DNA of 64,000 nt from Sporodiniella umbellata (taxonomy: Eukaryota > Mucoromycota > Mucoromycetes > Mucorales > Rhizopodaceae), in the NCBI GenBank assembly GCA_025677835.1, contig JAIXMR010000094.1, positions 47,038 to 111,037 of the forward strand, written 5' to 3'. The notes under the pieces were generated by a model. That model was not told the DNA's origin and did no database searches. It saw nothing but the letters and a program-made list of their open reading frames with translations. Below are positions 1-11,787 of this stretch, piece after piece (position 1 is the first letter of the stretch; each line of letters opens with the position of its first letter). A program made the position numbers and the translations under genes.

Positions 1-2
1 GC

Positions 3-662
3 TCGCTGGTATTTAGCTCGGATAACGTGTATTTGTATAGTAAACAAGAACATCTACTATATGCAGCTACATTTCCTAAGGTCGAACCCTTCGTGAAAAG
101 CGTTCTTGAGTTCAGAAAAAATTGCTTTATCATCCGATTTACTGTCAAACATACTTTTGGTTGTTGCTCTTATACAACATACTCAAATTTAACAAGCGAA
201 GAACAAACAGTTTATTTGCCAGAGTCATCCAAAGAAACCCATATACTATCTGCAGTAGACATGGATATGCATATAGCACAGTCAAATCAGTCCAAAGTCG
301 TTTTCTATCATCCTTCCTCAGACATTAAGCTCAAAACACACGAAACAAAAACATTTTTACATATTCCCAAAAACGATGGTCTCTCTTTCTTAGGAGGCGT
401 GGGACATATCGTACCTGGCGTTGATGTGGATACACTTGAAAGAAAAGGAGAAGAGATCCGTGTCAAATTTAGAAAAGAAAATTCCAGAAGACACAAAATT
501 TGCTTTGCATTAGGAGAATATTTGTTCAACAAACGGTGCTCAGAGCCGCCTGTATGCAGATTTAATGGCTACCTAATCAAACACGACTGGGTTTCTGTGA
601 AAGGCTCTGGAGAAGGCAGAGAAAAGAGCGAGGTTCTACTATTTTGTTTAGAGGAGTATTAA
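3..662 (+). CDS. 3' end of an unrecognised protein gene (5' end outside window)
   Basis: The frame is open from the first bases of the window, reading ...LVFSSDNVYLYSKQ, down to a TAA at 660-662, about 219 residues. No ATG is near the left edge, so the true start or an upstream exon lies outside. The protein is mixed in composition, with several cysteines (a GCCSY stretch), no clear membrane helix and a basic segment RKENSRRHK near the C-terminus. I recognise no family. The next gene on the right (Ku70) converges on it with a gap of about 245 bases that shows only AT-rich 3'-UTR-like sequence. Coding status is well supported by length and codon pattern; function is unknown. Confidence 0.7.
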   Translation, partial: SLVFSSDNVYLYSKQEHLLYAATFPKVEPFVKSVLEFRKNCFIIRFTVKHTFGCCSYTTYSNLTSEEQTVYLPESSKETHILSAVDMDMHIAQSNQSKVVFYHPSSDIKLKTHETKTFLHIPKNDGLSFLGGVGHIVPGVDVDTLERKGEEIRVKFRKENSRRHKICFALGEYLFNKRCSEPPVCRFNGYLIKHDWVSVKGSGEGREKSEVLLFCLEEY

Positions 663-907
663 AGAAAGTTACTGTGCGTAAGCAGCTTAGATAAAATACT
701 GTCTGTATCTCTAAAAGCCTTTATTTTACTTTTTAACAACAACGAAAAAAAGAAAAAAACATTATGAATCGAAACGCAATGTTTGATAACTAAACGGTTT
801 AAAAGAGCAAGATGTTCTCTGTGTTGAAGAACTACATTTAGATAGTAAACTAAAAGTCTGTATATTAAACTGAATATGTTTTTGATTCACAAAAAAGCCA
901 AGAGTCG

Positions 908-3412
908 TTAACTAGCTTTTGACTTTTTAGTAAGAAACTCGTCCACCTGTTCAATCAAAGCCGCCTTCAGCTTCTTTGGATGAATAGCATTTTCAATTAA
1001 AAAGTCTTTTAAAGACTGATTAGTAACCTAGAAAACTACTTTAGTATTGCGATAAGTTTTGTATTTGTTCATTACTTTTGATAAGCGATTTTCTTTCCAG
1101 AGCTCCTCAATAGTCTGACCTTCTGACTTAGCCCTTTTATGGGCATCGATTGCGTTTGCGCCAAGCTATTTTACTTTGGTTAAAAACTTTTGTTTTTTTT
1201 TAAAAGAAAATAGACCAAAACCTTTCTCTTTTCATTATTTGAAGCAAACATAAGTTCGTCCTCGGTAATGTTGTCCAGGCCCATTGATTTTCTTATTCTT
1301 TCATTGATTTCCATTAACTCCTATTAAGGTTCATAAAAAACGTTAGCTTATAAGCATATGAATTCAACTATAAATACCTCATCCATCAACTCGGAATCAA
1401 ACGAGATTGTGTCTGGTCGAACTTCGAAATCGGGTTCTTCAAGGGCAATTGCTCGGATTACATCGTGATGATTTCGAATAGCTGTACAATTTTTCTTGTT
1501 TTAGTTGCTCTTTTTCATCGTTTGAAAAAAAAAAAACACTTACTTGGATTTTCATACTTTGTAGGGTTAAATTTACTTCCATAAAGTTTGTTAACAAGAA
1601 GCTTGACCTCTTCGACATTTTCTGGGCTCGCTAAAGCAGTTTTGAGTTTTTTTTTTTTCTTTTTATACCTTGCGCAGGCCTCTTACCTTCTGGAGTAGAA
1701 GAAACAGGTAGTGAACGGATTTCGTCTCCATAGGGTAATATAACAATTTGAAAACCAGGTGCTTCTATTTGTCTACCGTCCGCATTTTTGAGCTCGTCCT
1801 ACAGTTGTAAGTTAAAGCTCTGCTTCCTGGGTTTGTCTGATATGATTTTACCTGAGGAACAAGGGCAACCAGTTTGGCGGTTGTGTTTGCCCTTTTCATA
1901 AAAGTGCAAATGGCTATCTTTTTTTTCTCGGACATTTCAAACAACAATGAGTAAAATAATGCAGTACTGCCTTTGTATTTCTATAATCTGTTCAAATACA
2001 ATTCCTTCAAATAGAAATCTACTTACTAATTCGTTGGGCTGAATGAAGTAAGGATGAGACACTTGATAGTGCGGTCTGAGATCTTTTAGATCCTTAAATC
2101 CAAGTAACACGAGACCTTTTTACTATGTTAGCTCGCGTTTTTGTAGATGTAAAAATGTCTTACCTGGGCTTTGAGTGTTAGCTACTGCACTTAATTCGTC
2201 TTTTGAAAATAAAACTTTTTCCCCGCCATATTCAAAAGATTGCTTGATATCCATGTTAGTCAAGGGGCGTTGTGTATCCTATAACTAGATTAGTTCTCGT
2301 ATTAATCCAGTGTTTTTATACTGTACAGCACAAAACGAGCGAGTTGTGCGAATAGCCTCTTTGACTAATGTATCCACGTGATAGTATTTTGGTAAAGGAA
2401 TCTTTTGCTCCATGATTGTGCTATAGCCAGTGATGCCGATGGTCAGTTTTTCAGAAAATTTAAAAGGTAGACGAAACGTGTTCCGCAACGCAGCTCTTAG
2501 AGAATCCAAAGCGTTTTTGAAAGACTCTACCTCAGTGTGGCATACTACTGTTTTCAGCGATGAGGATAGGTCTTTGTAAAAGAACGACGGATCGAAATTG
2601 TTGTATCCCACAATATGTATATTAACACCAAGTCTAGACAAATCCTCAGCCCTTTGAATACTGCTTGAGCATAGCACCTTGTCACCGTGGTTAGGCTTGT
2701 CTTGATTGGTAACGACGAACAGATGCTTAAATGAATTTTTGGGCGCTCTATACAGTGCTCAATACCAAAAGAAGAAAAACAAAGATAGGGGTTACTGTTA
2801 CCTATCAACAAAAATACTAGAAAGAACCCAAAACAAATCGCCAAAAGCAAACTCTTCTTCAGACCCATAATTTTCCCTAATCAAAGAGATATCTGTATAC
2901 ACATATTAGTTGGTGACAGCTGTATTTGTATCGTTGTTTTGTAGTTACCTTGAATAAAACTATCTAGCTCTTTAATTCTAGCTGTATCGGCCATATCCAA
3001 GATATGGAGCTCATAGACTGACTTTGTTTTTAAGCTGTTCTCTTCTTTGGTCTAAAAAATATGTTGAGACACATGCCAAAATTCAGGTGCATGTAATTTA
3101 CTGTGCTGTAAAAGACAATTCCAGACATGTAGTTTGGGAAAGCTTGCATCTTTCTTAGTATGGCATCCCGAATGATCTCCAATGCGGATTTAATGGGAAT
3201 AACACTGTTTTTGTCTGCCTCAAACATGGAGGGGTTGCAATCCACAGCAAATAAAATGCATTCTTGAATGCTAGACTTATTTTACAAAGGAGAACAGACG
3301 CGTTAATTGATAAACATTCTGGTTGCTTAGCTTTTCTCACTTGAATTTCTTGCTGATCTGTCTCCTCAGACTCAAACAATGACTCGGCATTATAGTTATA
3401 CTCGCTGCTCAT
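908..3412 (-). CDS. KU70: Ku70 (XRCC6/Yku70) DNA end-binding subunit, multi-exon
   Basis: Ku70 forms a ring with Ku80 on broken DNA ends and starts non-homologous end joining; it also acts at telomeres. The start is MSSEYNYNAESLF at 3412. After the first intron comes the vWA-like N-terminal domain (CNPSMFEADKNSVIP, then GIVFYSTVN). The beta-barrel core follows: DTQRPLTNMDIKQSFEYGGE, GLVLLGFKDLKDLRPHY, and CTFMKRANTTAKLVALVPQ joined across an intron to APGFQIVILPYGDEIRS, all close to the family pattern. The last exon ends LKDFLIENAIHPKKLKAALI...KSKAS, a SAP-like C-terminal segment. Many short introns split the gene. It is divergent from the small gene at 3643, and the 3412-3642 interval may serve as a shared promoter. 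Identification is secure; individual exon edges are not all checked. Confidence 0.9.
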
Positions 3413-3642
3413 TTTTGTCACTAAAGAAAAAAGGTTTTTCGAAAAAAACGCAGCGAAAGTCACTGATAGAGGTTTCTCTCTCTCAATATGCGTTTGAAAA
3501 GCTTCTCTTGATACATACACCAGTCAAAATTCAGCGACTTAACGACAGTTGTACTAGCTGATTTATTATGAAACTGGTGACCTTTGTTAGTATATAGAGC
3601 TCCTTGAGAGAAATCTAATATACAATAGAGATAGCAGTCGCT

Positions 3643-3870
3643 ATGAGAGCAGATGTAATAATTTTTTATAGAGAGCTGCGTAATTCTTTAAGATTGAATC
3701 ACCTTAAACCAAAAATCGCTTTGTTTTTAGGTGAGTTTAATGATAGATGAACACTGATTAATACAGCTTTTCATAGTACTGATTTTCGTTGGCCAAAAGA
3801 ATATCGCTTATTTGAAGTTATTGTCCCGTCTGATAAAATGATGGTCAAACACATAGTTGCAGCATCTTAA
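3643..3870 (+). CDS. Possible small two-exon gene, 62 aa, unknown function
   Basis: An ATG at 3643 opens a frame (MRADVIIFYRELRNSLRLNH...KPKIALFL). It runs into a GTGAGT donor near 3731. Removing a 36-nt intron ending TACAG gives a continuous second exon (AFHSTDFRWPKEYRLFEVIV...HIVAAS) ending in TAA at 3868-3870. Without splicing the frame stops after a few more codons. The intron is very short but matches other introns in this window (32-43 nt). The basic, aromatic N-terminus faintly resembles small LYR-type proteins, but there is no clear motif. It is divergent from Ku70. It may be a chance frame. Confidence 0.35.
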
Positions 3871-4243
3871 AAATAAGTTTGCATTGGTAAAAACGTTACA
3901 AGGCTGCCAGTTCGAAGTTTGTGCCACATGTTATAGTAGTGGTTGTACTTTACTGTTTCTTTCATAGTAAATAGTTATACACATAGTTCCACACCTTTTT
4001 TTCTTTAAACCTATGAACTACTGGAATACGTTGTTTCATATATCCGGATCTAATAAAACAATTTCGTACTGTACACTATAGATAGTACTTCTGTAAGCGA
4101 TTAAAAATTTCTTGTAATGCTGCTTTGTTCTTGTCCCAGACGGAAATTCAATTACAATCAGTTGTTAAGTAAATACAAGGAATCCCATTTAAAAACGCCA
4201 AATGCCACATTTTTATTTAGCTTTTTCATTACTTAAAAAAAAT

Positions 4244-6277
4244 ATGAAGCTGACAGGAGTAATTGCTTCATTTTTGGTTGTTTCATCAACAGTCTCCGCA
4301 AAATGGTGTATTAACAGCGATCGTTACAAAAACACCATAGACTATACGTTTAGACTACAGGAATTGATTGACGAGGCGAGCAGTTCAAAGTAAGCACTCT
4401 CAAAGTATTTTTTTTTACTAACTTTCAACTAGAAAACCCGTTGTCTATCTTGACTCAGGTGTATATTCTATAAATCCTAACAGACCTATTCAATTGAAAG
4501 AAGGTGTGTCTTTGAGAGGCAACCGCGATTTCCCTACTATTATTACTGTCATGGATAAAAGCACAACAGGATCTATTGAAAGTGAGAAAAAAATAGTTTA
4601 AGAATCTAGCTAATTTAAGTAGTTGCCTCTCAAAACAAAGCATGGTCTATCCAAAACCTGGTCTTTGAAAATGTTAATCTGGCTATTAACAACCAACAGA
4701 ATGAAGACGAAGTAGCAATTCTTGGTAACGTATTTTTAAACGGAGGTCGCGGGTCTATCATTTCTAAGAACAGTGAGAAGCTACATATTGGTAAGTGGTA
4801 TATTGTTCGTGAAAAAAAAACAGACCAACCAACTGCCCTCAATAGATAGTAATATTTTTTTGCGGGATGAGTTTCACAAGGCTATAGAAAAATCACCATC
4901 CTATGACACTACTAGTAACTATTATACGTTTTTTTTTAAAAGAAAGAAAAAAGAAAAAGGTACTCAAATTAGTTACTATTAGACGCTGGCGTCTTGTTTG
5001 ATGCTCAAAAAAATAGTGTGGTCTCCAATAATATCTTTGGGTAAAAACAAAGATTTAACCAAAAAAAAAAAAAAAAAACTTACTAAGTTTTATTACCTTT
5101 GTTTTCTTTTTGCATTATGAAGAATGGATCTTCGCAAATTGAGTGAAGTACAGGCTATAGTCCGTGGTTCAATTAAAAGGCCATTTAATAATCTGAAATA
5201 TATTTACAATTGTCTTGAAAGAGGTTTAGACGACGAGATGGGATTTTTTGCTTCGGGGCTTCAACTCTACAACTCGAATGATATTACAATCAAGCAGAAT
5301 ATTTTGGTTAGTTTTAATATACTCTTGGGGCCTTTAAGCTTTTTTTTAAAAAAAAACGCTAATCTACTCTTCAGAATGCAACATTTCCCGATACAAAAGT
5401 TGTTCCTCAGGATCACGGTATTAGCGTTGTAGGCTCAAACCAAACGTACATATATCAAAATTTTATTGCTGGCTGGCAAATTGCCGATTTTGGTGGTGCG
5501 GTTCGATTTACCTCAGCTGTAAGATACTTTGTTGGCTTTTAGCTGTCCTTTTAAAAGCTTATTTTAGGTTGATGGTTATGTTATTTCAAACTATCTCGCT
5601 AATACAGGCGTAATGATGTATGCAGCAGTTCACTCCAACTTTTTGCAGGTTTCCAACATGGTTGTTGCTAACAACTTTCTTTATCGTTTTTTTGGTCCTG
5701 AGTCTTCTCCTCCTGCTCCTTTGAATGGATGGCTTTATGAGGGCATTAGCTACTACGATTTCTACACAGCCCGTCAGAATTACACCAGTAAAGTACCTAT
5801 TTGGGATAGCTCAGTTCCCATATCACCCCTTGGTTGGCATATTGTGGTATCAAATAACAAAATGGGAGCCATAGAGGGCTTAGACCCAAATATCATCAGT
5901 ATGGGCAATTTAGATCCACGTGAGGGTTTTGTTGATAAAAAGAACTGCTATGTTACTGAGCCACTAGAGTTTGATATCACTGGAAAAGATCATACTGTAT
6001 CCTTAATGTGGCGTCAAGTATATGATGAGGAGCGCACTAGCAAATACGGAGGAAAAGTACCAAGGGTACGTATATATACTTTAAAATAACGTAAGCAGCC
6101 CATACTAATTGACTTCTCCAAATCAAACAGAGGAGCTCAACATATGCAACTCAGGACTTGTCAAGTGAAATACCTGCTCAGTTTCGCGATTTGCAAATTC
6201 CAGACTACTGGAAGGTCTTCACACTTAAAAGAAACACAGTACCTATGATATCGCCTGATACTGCTTGTTTTATCTAA
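4244..6277 (+). CDS. Secreted protein with predicted right-handed beta-helix (pectin-lyase-like) fold
   Basis: The chosen start (4244) gives a clean signal peptide: MKLTGVIASFLVVSSTVSA followed by KWCINSDRYKN. An upstream in-frame ATG at 4202 would add 14 residues in front of it. About seven short introns follow. Spliced exons read KPVVYLDSGVYSINPNRPI, LKEGVSLRGN, SIQNLVFENVNLAINNQ, SVVSNNIFGM, NSNDITIKQNI, NQTYIYQNFIAGW, YVISNYLANTGVMM and VVSNNKMGAIEGL. The recurring N-x-I-x-x-N strand-turn pattern is typical of parallel beta-helix proteins of the pectate-lyase-3 type. The end is ...VPMISPDTACFI at 6277. A polysaccharide-binding or -cleaving role is inferred from the fold; I see no decisive catalytic signature. 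Several N-glycosylation sequons (NQT, NYT) fit secretion. Confidence 0.7.
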
Positions 6278-6606
6278 TCTTATAATTCTCTTTAATTTAA
6301 ATAAAAATAACTTCTTTGGATACTCTCTTTAGAGAAAAGGAAGATTTTTAATGATTTAACTATCTGTTTTTAGTCCGCAACATAAAGAAGCAACATTGAA
6401 TTTGAAAAGGTAAACAAACTGGCTCGTATTTGTACAATTAAATTAATAAAGTGTATACCCTAGTTCATAGCATATTGCTATTTTTCTTTTACAGGGTTTG
6501 GTGCTCTTTTTATATAGGACTTTTATGGTTTGTTTTAGTATTGTAGTAGCTGCCAAAAGTTGCTAATGTTCATACTTTTTTGTATACGTTTAATTTTTAG
6601 AGTAAA
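6278..6606. other. Intergenic, AT-rich
   Basis: Between the beta-helix gene and the next predicted gene I see only AT-rich sequence and AATAAA-like 3' processing signals (for example near 6300 and 6445). No open frame of note. Confidence 0.5.
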
Positions 6607-7517
6607 ATGAAAAGAAAAATAAACAAAAACAAAGGGGCCAGGTTGATACATGATGCAGAGTTGAGAAAAATAACATTTGTGAACTCCAGTGGCCCATATT
6701 TACGTTATAGTTTTGGTCAGATGATAACAACTAATAGTAATAAAAGCCTTATCTACAGGAAAAACCTACGTGTAAAAGAAAAATATTTTTTTGATATGAC
6801 TATAGGTAAGTTGAAATTCTGCAGACGAAGACCAAACTTTAGTTTCACACAAAAAAACACCACTTGACAGCATAAAACTAGAAGAACTGAATACAAAATA
6901 TTCAAGCCAACTAAACCCATCTCCCACTGTAAGTATTCTAGATATGTAGCTTAAAGCTAGGAAAAAGCACTGAAAAGCCAGAGCTCCACGCCATGTAATA
7001 ATTATCCTGTGGTGTGTTTGCCACCACAGAATTTCTGTTAGATTGCGTCTTATGTCAGATAAAATTACAGACGACATTTACATCCTATGTAGGTTAACAG
7101 AAACCGATGTTGATTTCTTTTGGGACTACATTTCTACTTCCCACCATAAGCCAGATAAATCGAGGTATGTACTATACATAGTCTATAGAAAATACACTGG
7201 TGCTCCGCTTTTAATAGTAAATCTTTCTGGTCAAACATCTGCATAGTAAATCCATTTTAAAAAAATGACAAACGTTATCTATAGCGCTACTTTACTGAAA
7301 ATAGCGTGAAGTAGAATGACAAAATTAACCTATACCTACTTTGAAGTTATTTGACCTTTGAAGTTTTAGCCTATCAAATTCAAAGTATCTATCGTGTTGG
7401 TGGTACCAGATGAAAAACGGCTTCTACAAAAAAGTTTTTTCAAGACAACTGTCCTACAGTCATTTTTCGAAACGAAGCTACTCTTACATCCTCAAAACAA
7501 CTGAGATAGATACGTGA
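6607..7517 (+). CDS. Multi-exon gene of unknown function; C-terminal Trp-rich Myb/SANT-like region (tentative)
   Basis: The ATG at 6607 starts MKRKINKNKGARLIHDAELR. I can keep one frame open to a TGA at 7515-7517 by removing six GT-AG introns of about 37, 32, 64, 53, 39 and 59 nt. The donors lie near 6806, 6929, 6992, 7165, 7247 and 7310. The spliced product is about 215 aa and runs ...DMTIVSHKKTPLDSIKLEEL, TPYKITDDIYILCRLTETD, VDFFWDYISTSHHKPDKS, KSFWSNICIRYFTENSVN, SKYLSCWWYQMKNGFYKK... The spacing of FFW, FW and CWWYQ, with basic residues after it, loosely recalls a Myb/SANT or Rap1-type DNA-binding helix set; that is only inference. The N-terminus is basic. The model is hand-built, so exon edges could be wrong. 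Function unknown. Confidence 0.45.
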
Positions 7518-7565
7518 AGCTAATGTCATTTCTTTCTTTCTTTTTTTCTAAAATCCTTAAAGCAC

Positions 7566-7868
7566 ATGTGTCACCATTCAATTCATATTAAAACAGAAGA
7601 CTTCTTGGCGTTTTTGCAAGCTATCTTTGTTTTGGTTGAAGAATCAGAATATTTAGTTTTACGGACACACAAACGCTATTTCAATTGTTTAATTGGAGTT
7701 ATGCAAAGTGGAAACATTGTTACTACAGTTGAATTGGTTTCTTTTTTTTTTCAAAAAAAAAAACCAACATTAGTGTTGAAAGAAGCTTCTCAAAATCTGG
7801 CTACAATAAAAAAAAACTCCTTATGTGTTCTTCAGCAGGATTCAGTAAGTAAGCGATTTGGTCTTTAA
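7566..7868 (+). CDS. Uncertain open frame, 100 aa, unknown
   Basis: An ATG-led frame encodes MCHHSIHIKTEDFLAFLQA..., then VEESEYLVLRTHKRYFNCLI, and stops at 7868. The first half looks protein-like; the second half is forced through a T-run/A-run (FFFQKKK), which is typical of non-coding DNA here. It could be a separate exon of the gene at 6607 (a GT-AG intron from about 7513 to 7561 is possible, but leads into a different frame), a gene of its own, or noise. Confidence 0.2.
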   Translation: MCHHSIHIKTEDFLAFLQAIFVLVEESEYLVLRTHKRYFNCLIGVMQSGNIVTTVELVSFFFQKKKPTLVLKEASQNLATIKKNSLCVLQQDSVSKRFGL

Positions 7869-8011
7869 GCTAGTAATTTGGCCAGGCAACTATTTAAATA
7901 GAAAGATAAAATTAAATTCAACTCCCGGTACTTTTTTTATTTTATTTACCTTTAAAAGACAAAAGTCAACTTTTAATAGGTGCTCATGTACACGTGTAAC
8001 GCTAAAAGCAA

Positions 8012-8019
8012 TTTATATA
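8012..8019 (+). promoter_or_regulatory. TATA box of the secreted-protein gene
   Basis: TTATATAAA lies about 45-50 bases before the ATG at 8064, on the same strand and at a plausible distance. Confidence 0.45.
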
Positions 8020-8063
8020 AACTGTTTCTTTTACTTCCTTTTTGTTAATTTCTCATTTATTTC

Positions 8064-9160
8064 ATGTATATTACCAGCGTCGTTGCAAGTTTGCTTTTGG
8101 TTGCCTCTTATGCCCAAGCAGCATACCCCATAACTACAATCAAGGGACAAGATAACTTTTGTATTTTCCTTCCTCCCAAACCTGGGCTTGAGGTTGCAGT
8201 CAATGAGAACAATGGCATTCCTTTTTGTTCAAAAAAGAACACTGTCCCTAAAGCTACTGTATTTCCTTCAGGTACATTTCTTTTTTGCTTTTGATTAAAA
8301 CGAACCAGCCGTCTAATTCCCTATAAGGCTTTATCACCACTGCACACTATTTGAAGACAAGTCAGTATGTCCAAATAACTGGCTTTTTCGATCGTACAAA
8401 ATATAACCTCCAAGAATCCGACGGTGGAGGACAATATGATAACCACGCTCATGGCAAGCCTGTGGGCGCTCAGTGCGAGGGATATAACTATTTTGTAAAT
8501 TTGATCGAACCTGACATCCAAAGATTCTGTATCCGTTGCTGCAAAGAAAAGGTAAAATTACAAAATTAATTACAGAGATTGACCTTTTCTTTTTTTTTTT
8601 TTTTTACCTAGTCTGACTGTAATACAGGAAGGTCAGGATACGGCTGCCTTCGTGTTGTCTCCGGCGACTATACTAACGACAATAACATGATGAATATCAC
8701 ACAAACCAAAAAATCACACAATCACTCCAACAATAATATCAACAGCGTCTTAGCCGATTTAGACGCCCTCCCTGTAACTGATGATAGTTCCGATGTCTCT
8801 GATAGCTCAAATATCGTCCAGGAAATTACTTCGAAAATTGAAGGATTTCAATCTGAGTTGTCCAGTCAGCAGTCTATAGATCAAGTCAAATCTGAATGGG
8901 CTACTTTCGCCACCCAAATATCACAAACCTACCCTGAACAGGCCAATGAAATACAAAAGCTAATGGATATTTCATCTGTTTTGACTACCTCCGATCAACT
9001 CAGCACGTTCAACGATTTAGTTTTGAGCAAAGTCAAGGAGATGGGTCAAGGGTCTGTCACCACAGAGCCATCGGCTACACTTACTCATACCAACACTCAA
9101 GAAGACTTAGACTGGCTATATGAGCATCGCAATAGTCACGATAACCAAGCTACTTGGTAA
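8064..9160 (+). CDS. Secreted protein related to fungal 'macrophage activating glycoprotein' family
   Basis: The ATG at 8064 gives a signal peptide MYITSVVASLLLVASYAQA cut before AYPIT. Three exons follow. Exon 1 carries DNFCIFLPPKPGLEVAVNEN and IPFCSKKN. Exon 2 carries GFITTAHYLKTSQYVQITGF, SDGGGQYDNHAHGKPVGAQC, NLIEPDIQRFCIRCC. Exon 3 carries DCNTGRSGYGCLRVVSGDYT, then a Ser/Asp/Asn-rich tail ending EDLDWLYEHRNSHDNQATW. The paired cysteines and the DGGGQYDN and FCIRCC motifs match a secreted family I recall in fungi under that name; biochemical function is not established to my knowledge. The tail has two low-complexity stretches and a possible helix, unlike the compact N-terminal domain. 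Introns lie near 8270-8330 and 8551-8611. Confidence 0.7.
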
Positions 9161-9707
9161 AGAAAAAACATTTCTCTTGTACTTAATAAAAAAATTCTCT
9201 TCAATTTTGGCTGTCATGGCAAAAATATGATGATGATAAGACTGAGCTTTGTTACTCGCAATTTTAAGAGTTTGCCACTCTAAAGCGTTGGCCAAAGTAT
9301 TATAAGAAAAAAAAGTTTCATAGTCTGTTAGTAACTCTGAAACATTTCTTTATTTTTGAAAACTAAAAAAAATAATGTTTGTCGTGCAAACCATCAATTG
9401 TTTGTATGACTAGTAGTTATATAATAGCGATCAGTTTATACACTGATTTTGCTTTTAGTCACTCTCTAAGTTGCGAAAAGCAAAAAAAAATTTCAGTTTG
9501 GACTTTTGGGAAGTACAGTTTTATACATGGTCATGCCACAATATGGGCGCATTTCTGCTGAGGCAAAGCTTGTGTTTTGTGAAAAACCTATATGATTAGA
9601 CCAAGGTAAACAAACAAACAAAAAAGATATAAAAGGATTCAAGTTTCTTTGTTTCACTTTTGTTTTTTGTGTGTGTTTTTTTTTCTTTGTTTTTTACTGG
9701 CGCGTTT
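9161..9707. other. Intergenic between two plus-strand genes, includes promoter of the permease
   Basis: AATAAAA near 9185 fits the 3' end of the upstream gene. TATAAAA at 9628-9634 lies 75 bases before the permease ATG and is its likely TATA box. The remaining frames are short and AT-driven. Confidence 0.5.
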
Positions 9708-10935
9708 ATGCTTTCGTACAATGGCTCAGAGAAAATAGATCCTATAGGACTTCCTGAAGTACTTACAATAGATGAATTGGTGGATGACGAGATTTTATTA
9801 GCTAGATTGGGCTATAGACAGTCTCTTGATCGACAACTGTCGATGTTTCAAAATTTTGCGCTCTCGTTTGGTTGCTGTTCTGTACTTGGCGGCCTTTTGC
9901 CTGTAAATATACAGTAGATGAATAGCAACTATTTAACTCGCTTTATAGATGTGGGGAACTGCTCTTTTATCAGGAGGAACCTCAGTAACTATATGGGGAT
10001 ATATGGTGGTTGCTGTGTTAACTTTGACAATTGGATTGAGTTTGGCCGAAAGTAATAAAACACAACTGAGATTCAATCTAATATATAACAAGTTTGTAGT
10101 GCCTTTCCTACTGCAGGTGGTTTGTATTTTTGGACTGCACAATTGTCCAGTTCTGAATGGGTTCCCTTTATGTGCTGGATAGTGGGTAAGCTCAAAAACT
10201 AAGTTGAATATTTAGCTGACGTCTCTTGATTAGGCTATTTTAATTGGTAAATGGGTTTATTTAGTTTACTGTTGCTAAAACATAAGACAAAAAGGCTGAG
10301 CCTTTCTGTAGCTATATGTGCAGGTGATTTAGGCATGGCAGAGTTTTTTATGTCAGCCATATCTTTAGCTCGACCGGATTTTGAATCTTCCAGTGCAATG
10401 GTATATGGCGTTTTCATTGCTATACTTGTTCTTCATGGCATAATCAACGTACTTCCAGTTAGCTACACTGGGCACTTGAACAGCTTCTCTGTTTGGTGGC
10501 ATATGATGGGTATTCTTTTCATTATTATTGTTGGGCTCACTTTAACCCCTAATAAACCTTCGGCTTCTTTTGCCTTTGGTCAGACGTACAATGGAACAGG
10601 CTTTGGCTCAACAGGATATGCTTGGATGCTAGGGCTGCTTCAGTCACAGTTTACTTTAAACGGTTATGATACGGCTGCACACGTAAGTGAAGAAACAAAA
10701 TCCGCTCAAAAAGGATCGCCTATAGGCATTGTAATGGCGATTGCTGTCTCTGCTGTGACGGGTACCATATTGATGACCGCTTGTGCTTTTATGATCCAAG
10801 ACTTTGATGCCCAAGTTGTCAATACAAACATGACAATGCCTATGACACAGGTGTTTTTAGATGGAACAGGAAAAAATTGGACCATGTGGTTTTTAGTAAT
10901 TATTCTAGTAGCAATGTTTCTTGCGCAAGTATCAC

Positions 10936-10969
<34 letters not shown>

Positions 10970-11603
10970 TTTTTTACTAAATTGTTTATACCAGAGGCTC
11001 ATCTGTTGTGGTGGGGTCTTCACGGCAAACATATGCCTTTGCAAGAGATGGTGCCATGCCTGTCTCAAAATGGCTATCTCAACTCACAAACCACAAAGTT
11101 CCTGCCAACGCTGTTTGGTTTAACATTGGTTTTTCGGCTATATTGGCAGTACCGTATATATTTAGCAATGTAGCTTTCGAGACAATTGTATCGATAAACA
11201 CAATTGCTGCAAACATATCGTACTTTATTCCAATTTGTTTGCGTATTACAATGGCCAAAGATAGGTTTGAAAAAGGTCCATTCAATTTAGGTAAATTCTC
11301 CTTCCCCTGCGGTAAGTAGATGGATTTATCTTCAAGTGTAATAGTGTATTTAATGACTCTTTTTTCCCTACAGGGATTATCGCCTGTACGTGGATATCTT
11401 TCACATCCATTCTTTTTCTTTTGCCAACAGTAAGTGGTCATCTACTGTGCATAACTAACGTGCTTTAGCAATACCCCGTTACCCCAAACAACATGAACTT
11501 TGCCATTATACCGTTCGTCTTCGTAATGGGGATATCCATCTCGGCTTATCTTATTTCAGGTCGCAAATGGTTTACAGGGCCAGTACGTAATATCGATACA
11601 TAG
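9708..11603 (+). CDS. APC-superfamily amino-acid/GABA permease (Uga4/Bat1 type)
   Basis: This is a plasma-membrane or vacuolar transporter of the amino acid-polyamine-organocation superfamily, amino acid/choline branch. The start at 9708 gives MLSYNGSEKIDPIGLPEVL, then RQLSMFQNFALSFGCCSVLG. Splicing joins SLAE to ICSAFPTAGGLYFWTAQLS, the signature loop, then EWVPFMCWIVGYFNW, LSLSVAICAGDLGMAEFF, LLQSQFTLNGYDTAAHVSEE and GSSVVVGSSRQTYAFARDGA, all typical of the family. About 12 hydrophobic segments are visible. It ends ...KWFTGPVRNIDT at 11603. One intron (10925-10994) uses a GC donor (GCAAGT) and contains a TA microsatellite. The substrate cannot be read from sequence; GABA, other amino acids or choline are possible. 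Confidence 0.85.
10939..10968. repeat. TA dinucleotide microsatellite inside a permease intron
   Basis: An uninterrupted TA run of about 15 units sits within the 70-nt GC-AG intron of the permease gene, between the donor and a T-rich acceptor tract. Confidence 0.9.
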
Positions 11604-11787
11604 TTTGGGGCTGTATATATTTCAATAATAAACCATTTTGGGTGACTGTCTAAGTTTTATAACACAGACAATCATTTGTAAACACCTTATTGTCCCTGAC
11701 TTTTAACAATAACTGACATCCCCAATCTTTTTGTTATCCTATTTGATCTCCGGTGTCAAAAAAAGTCCTTTCGGGGCATTGCTTTCC

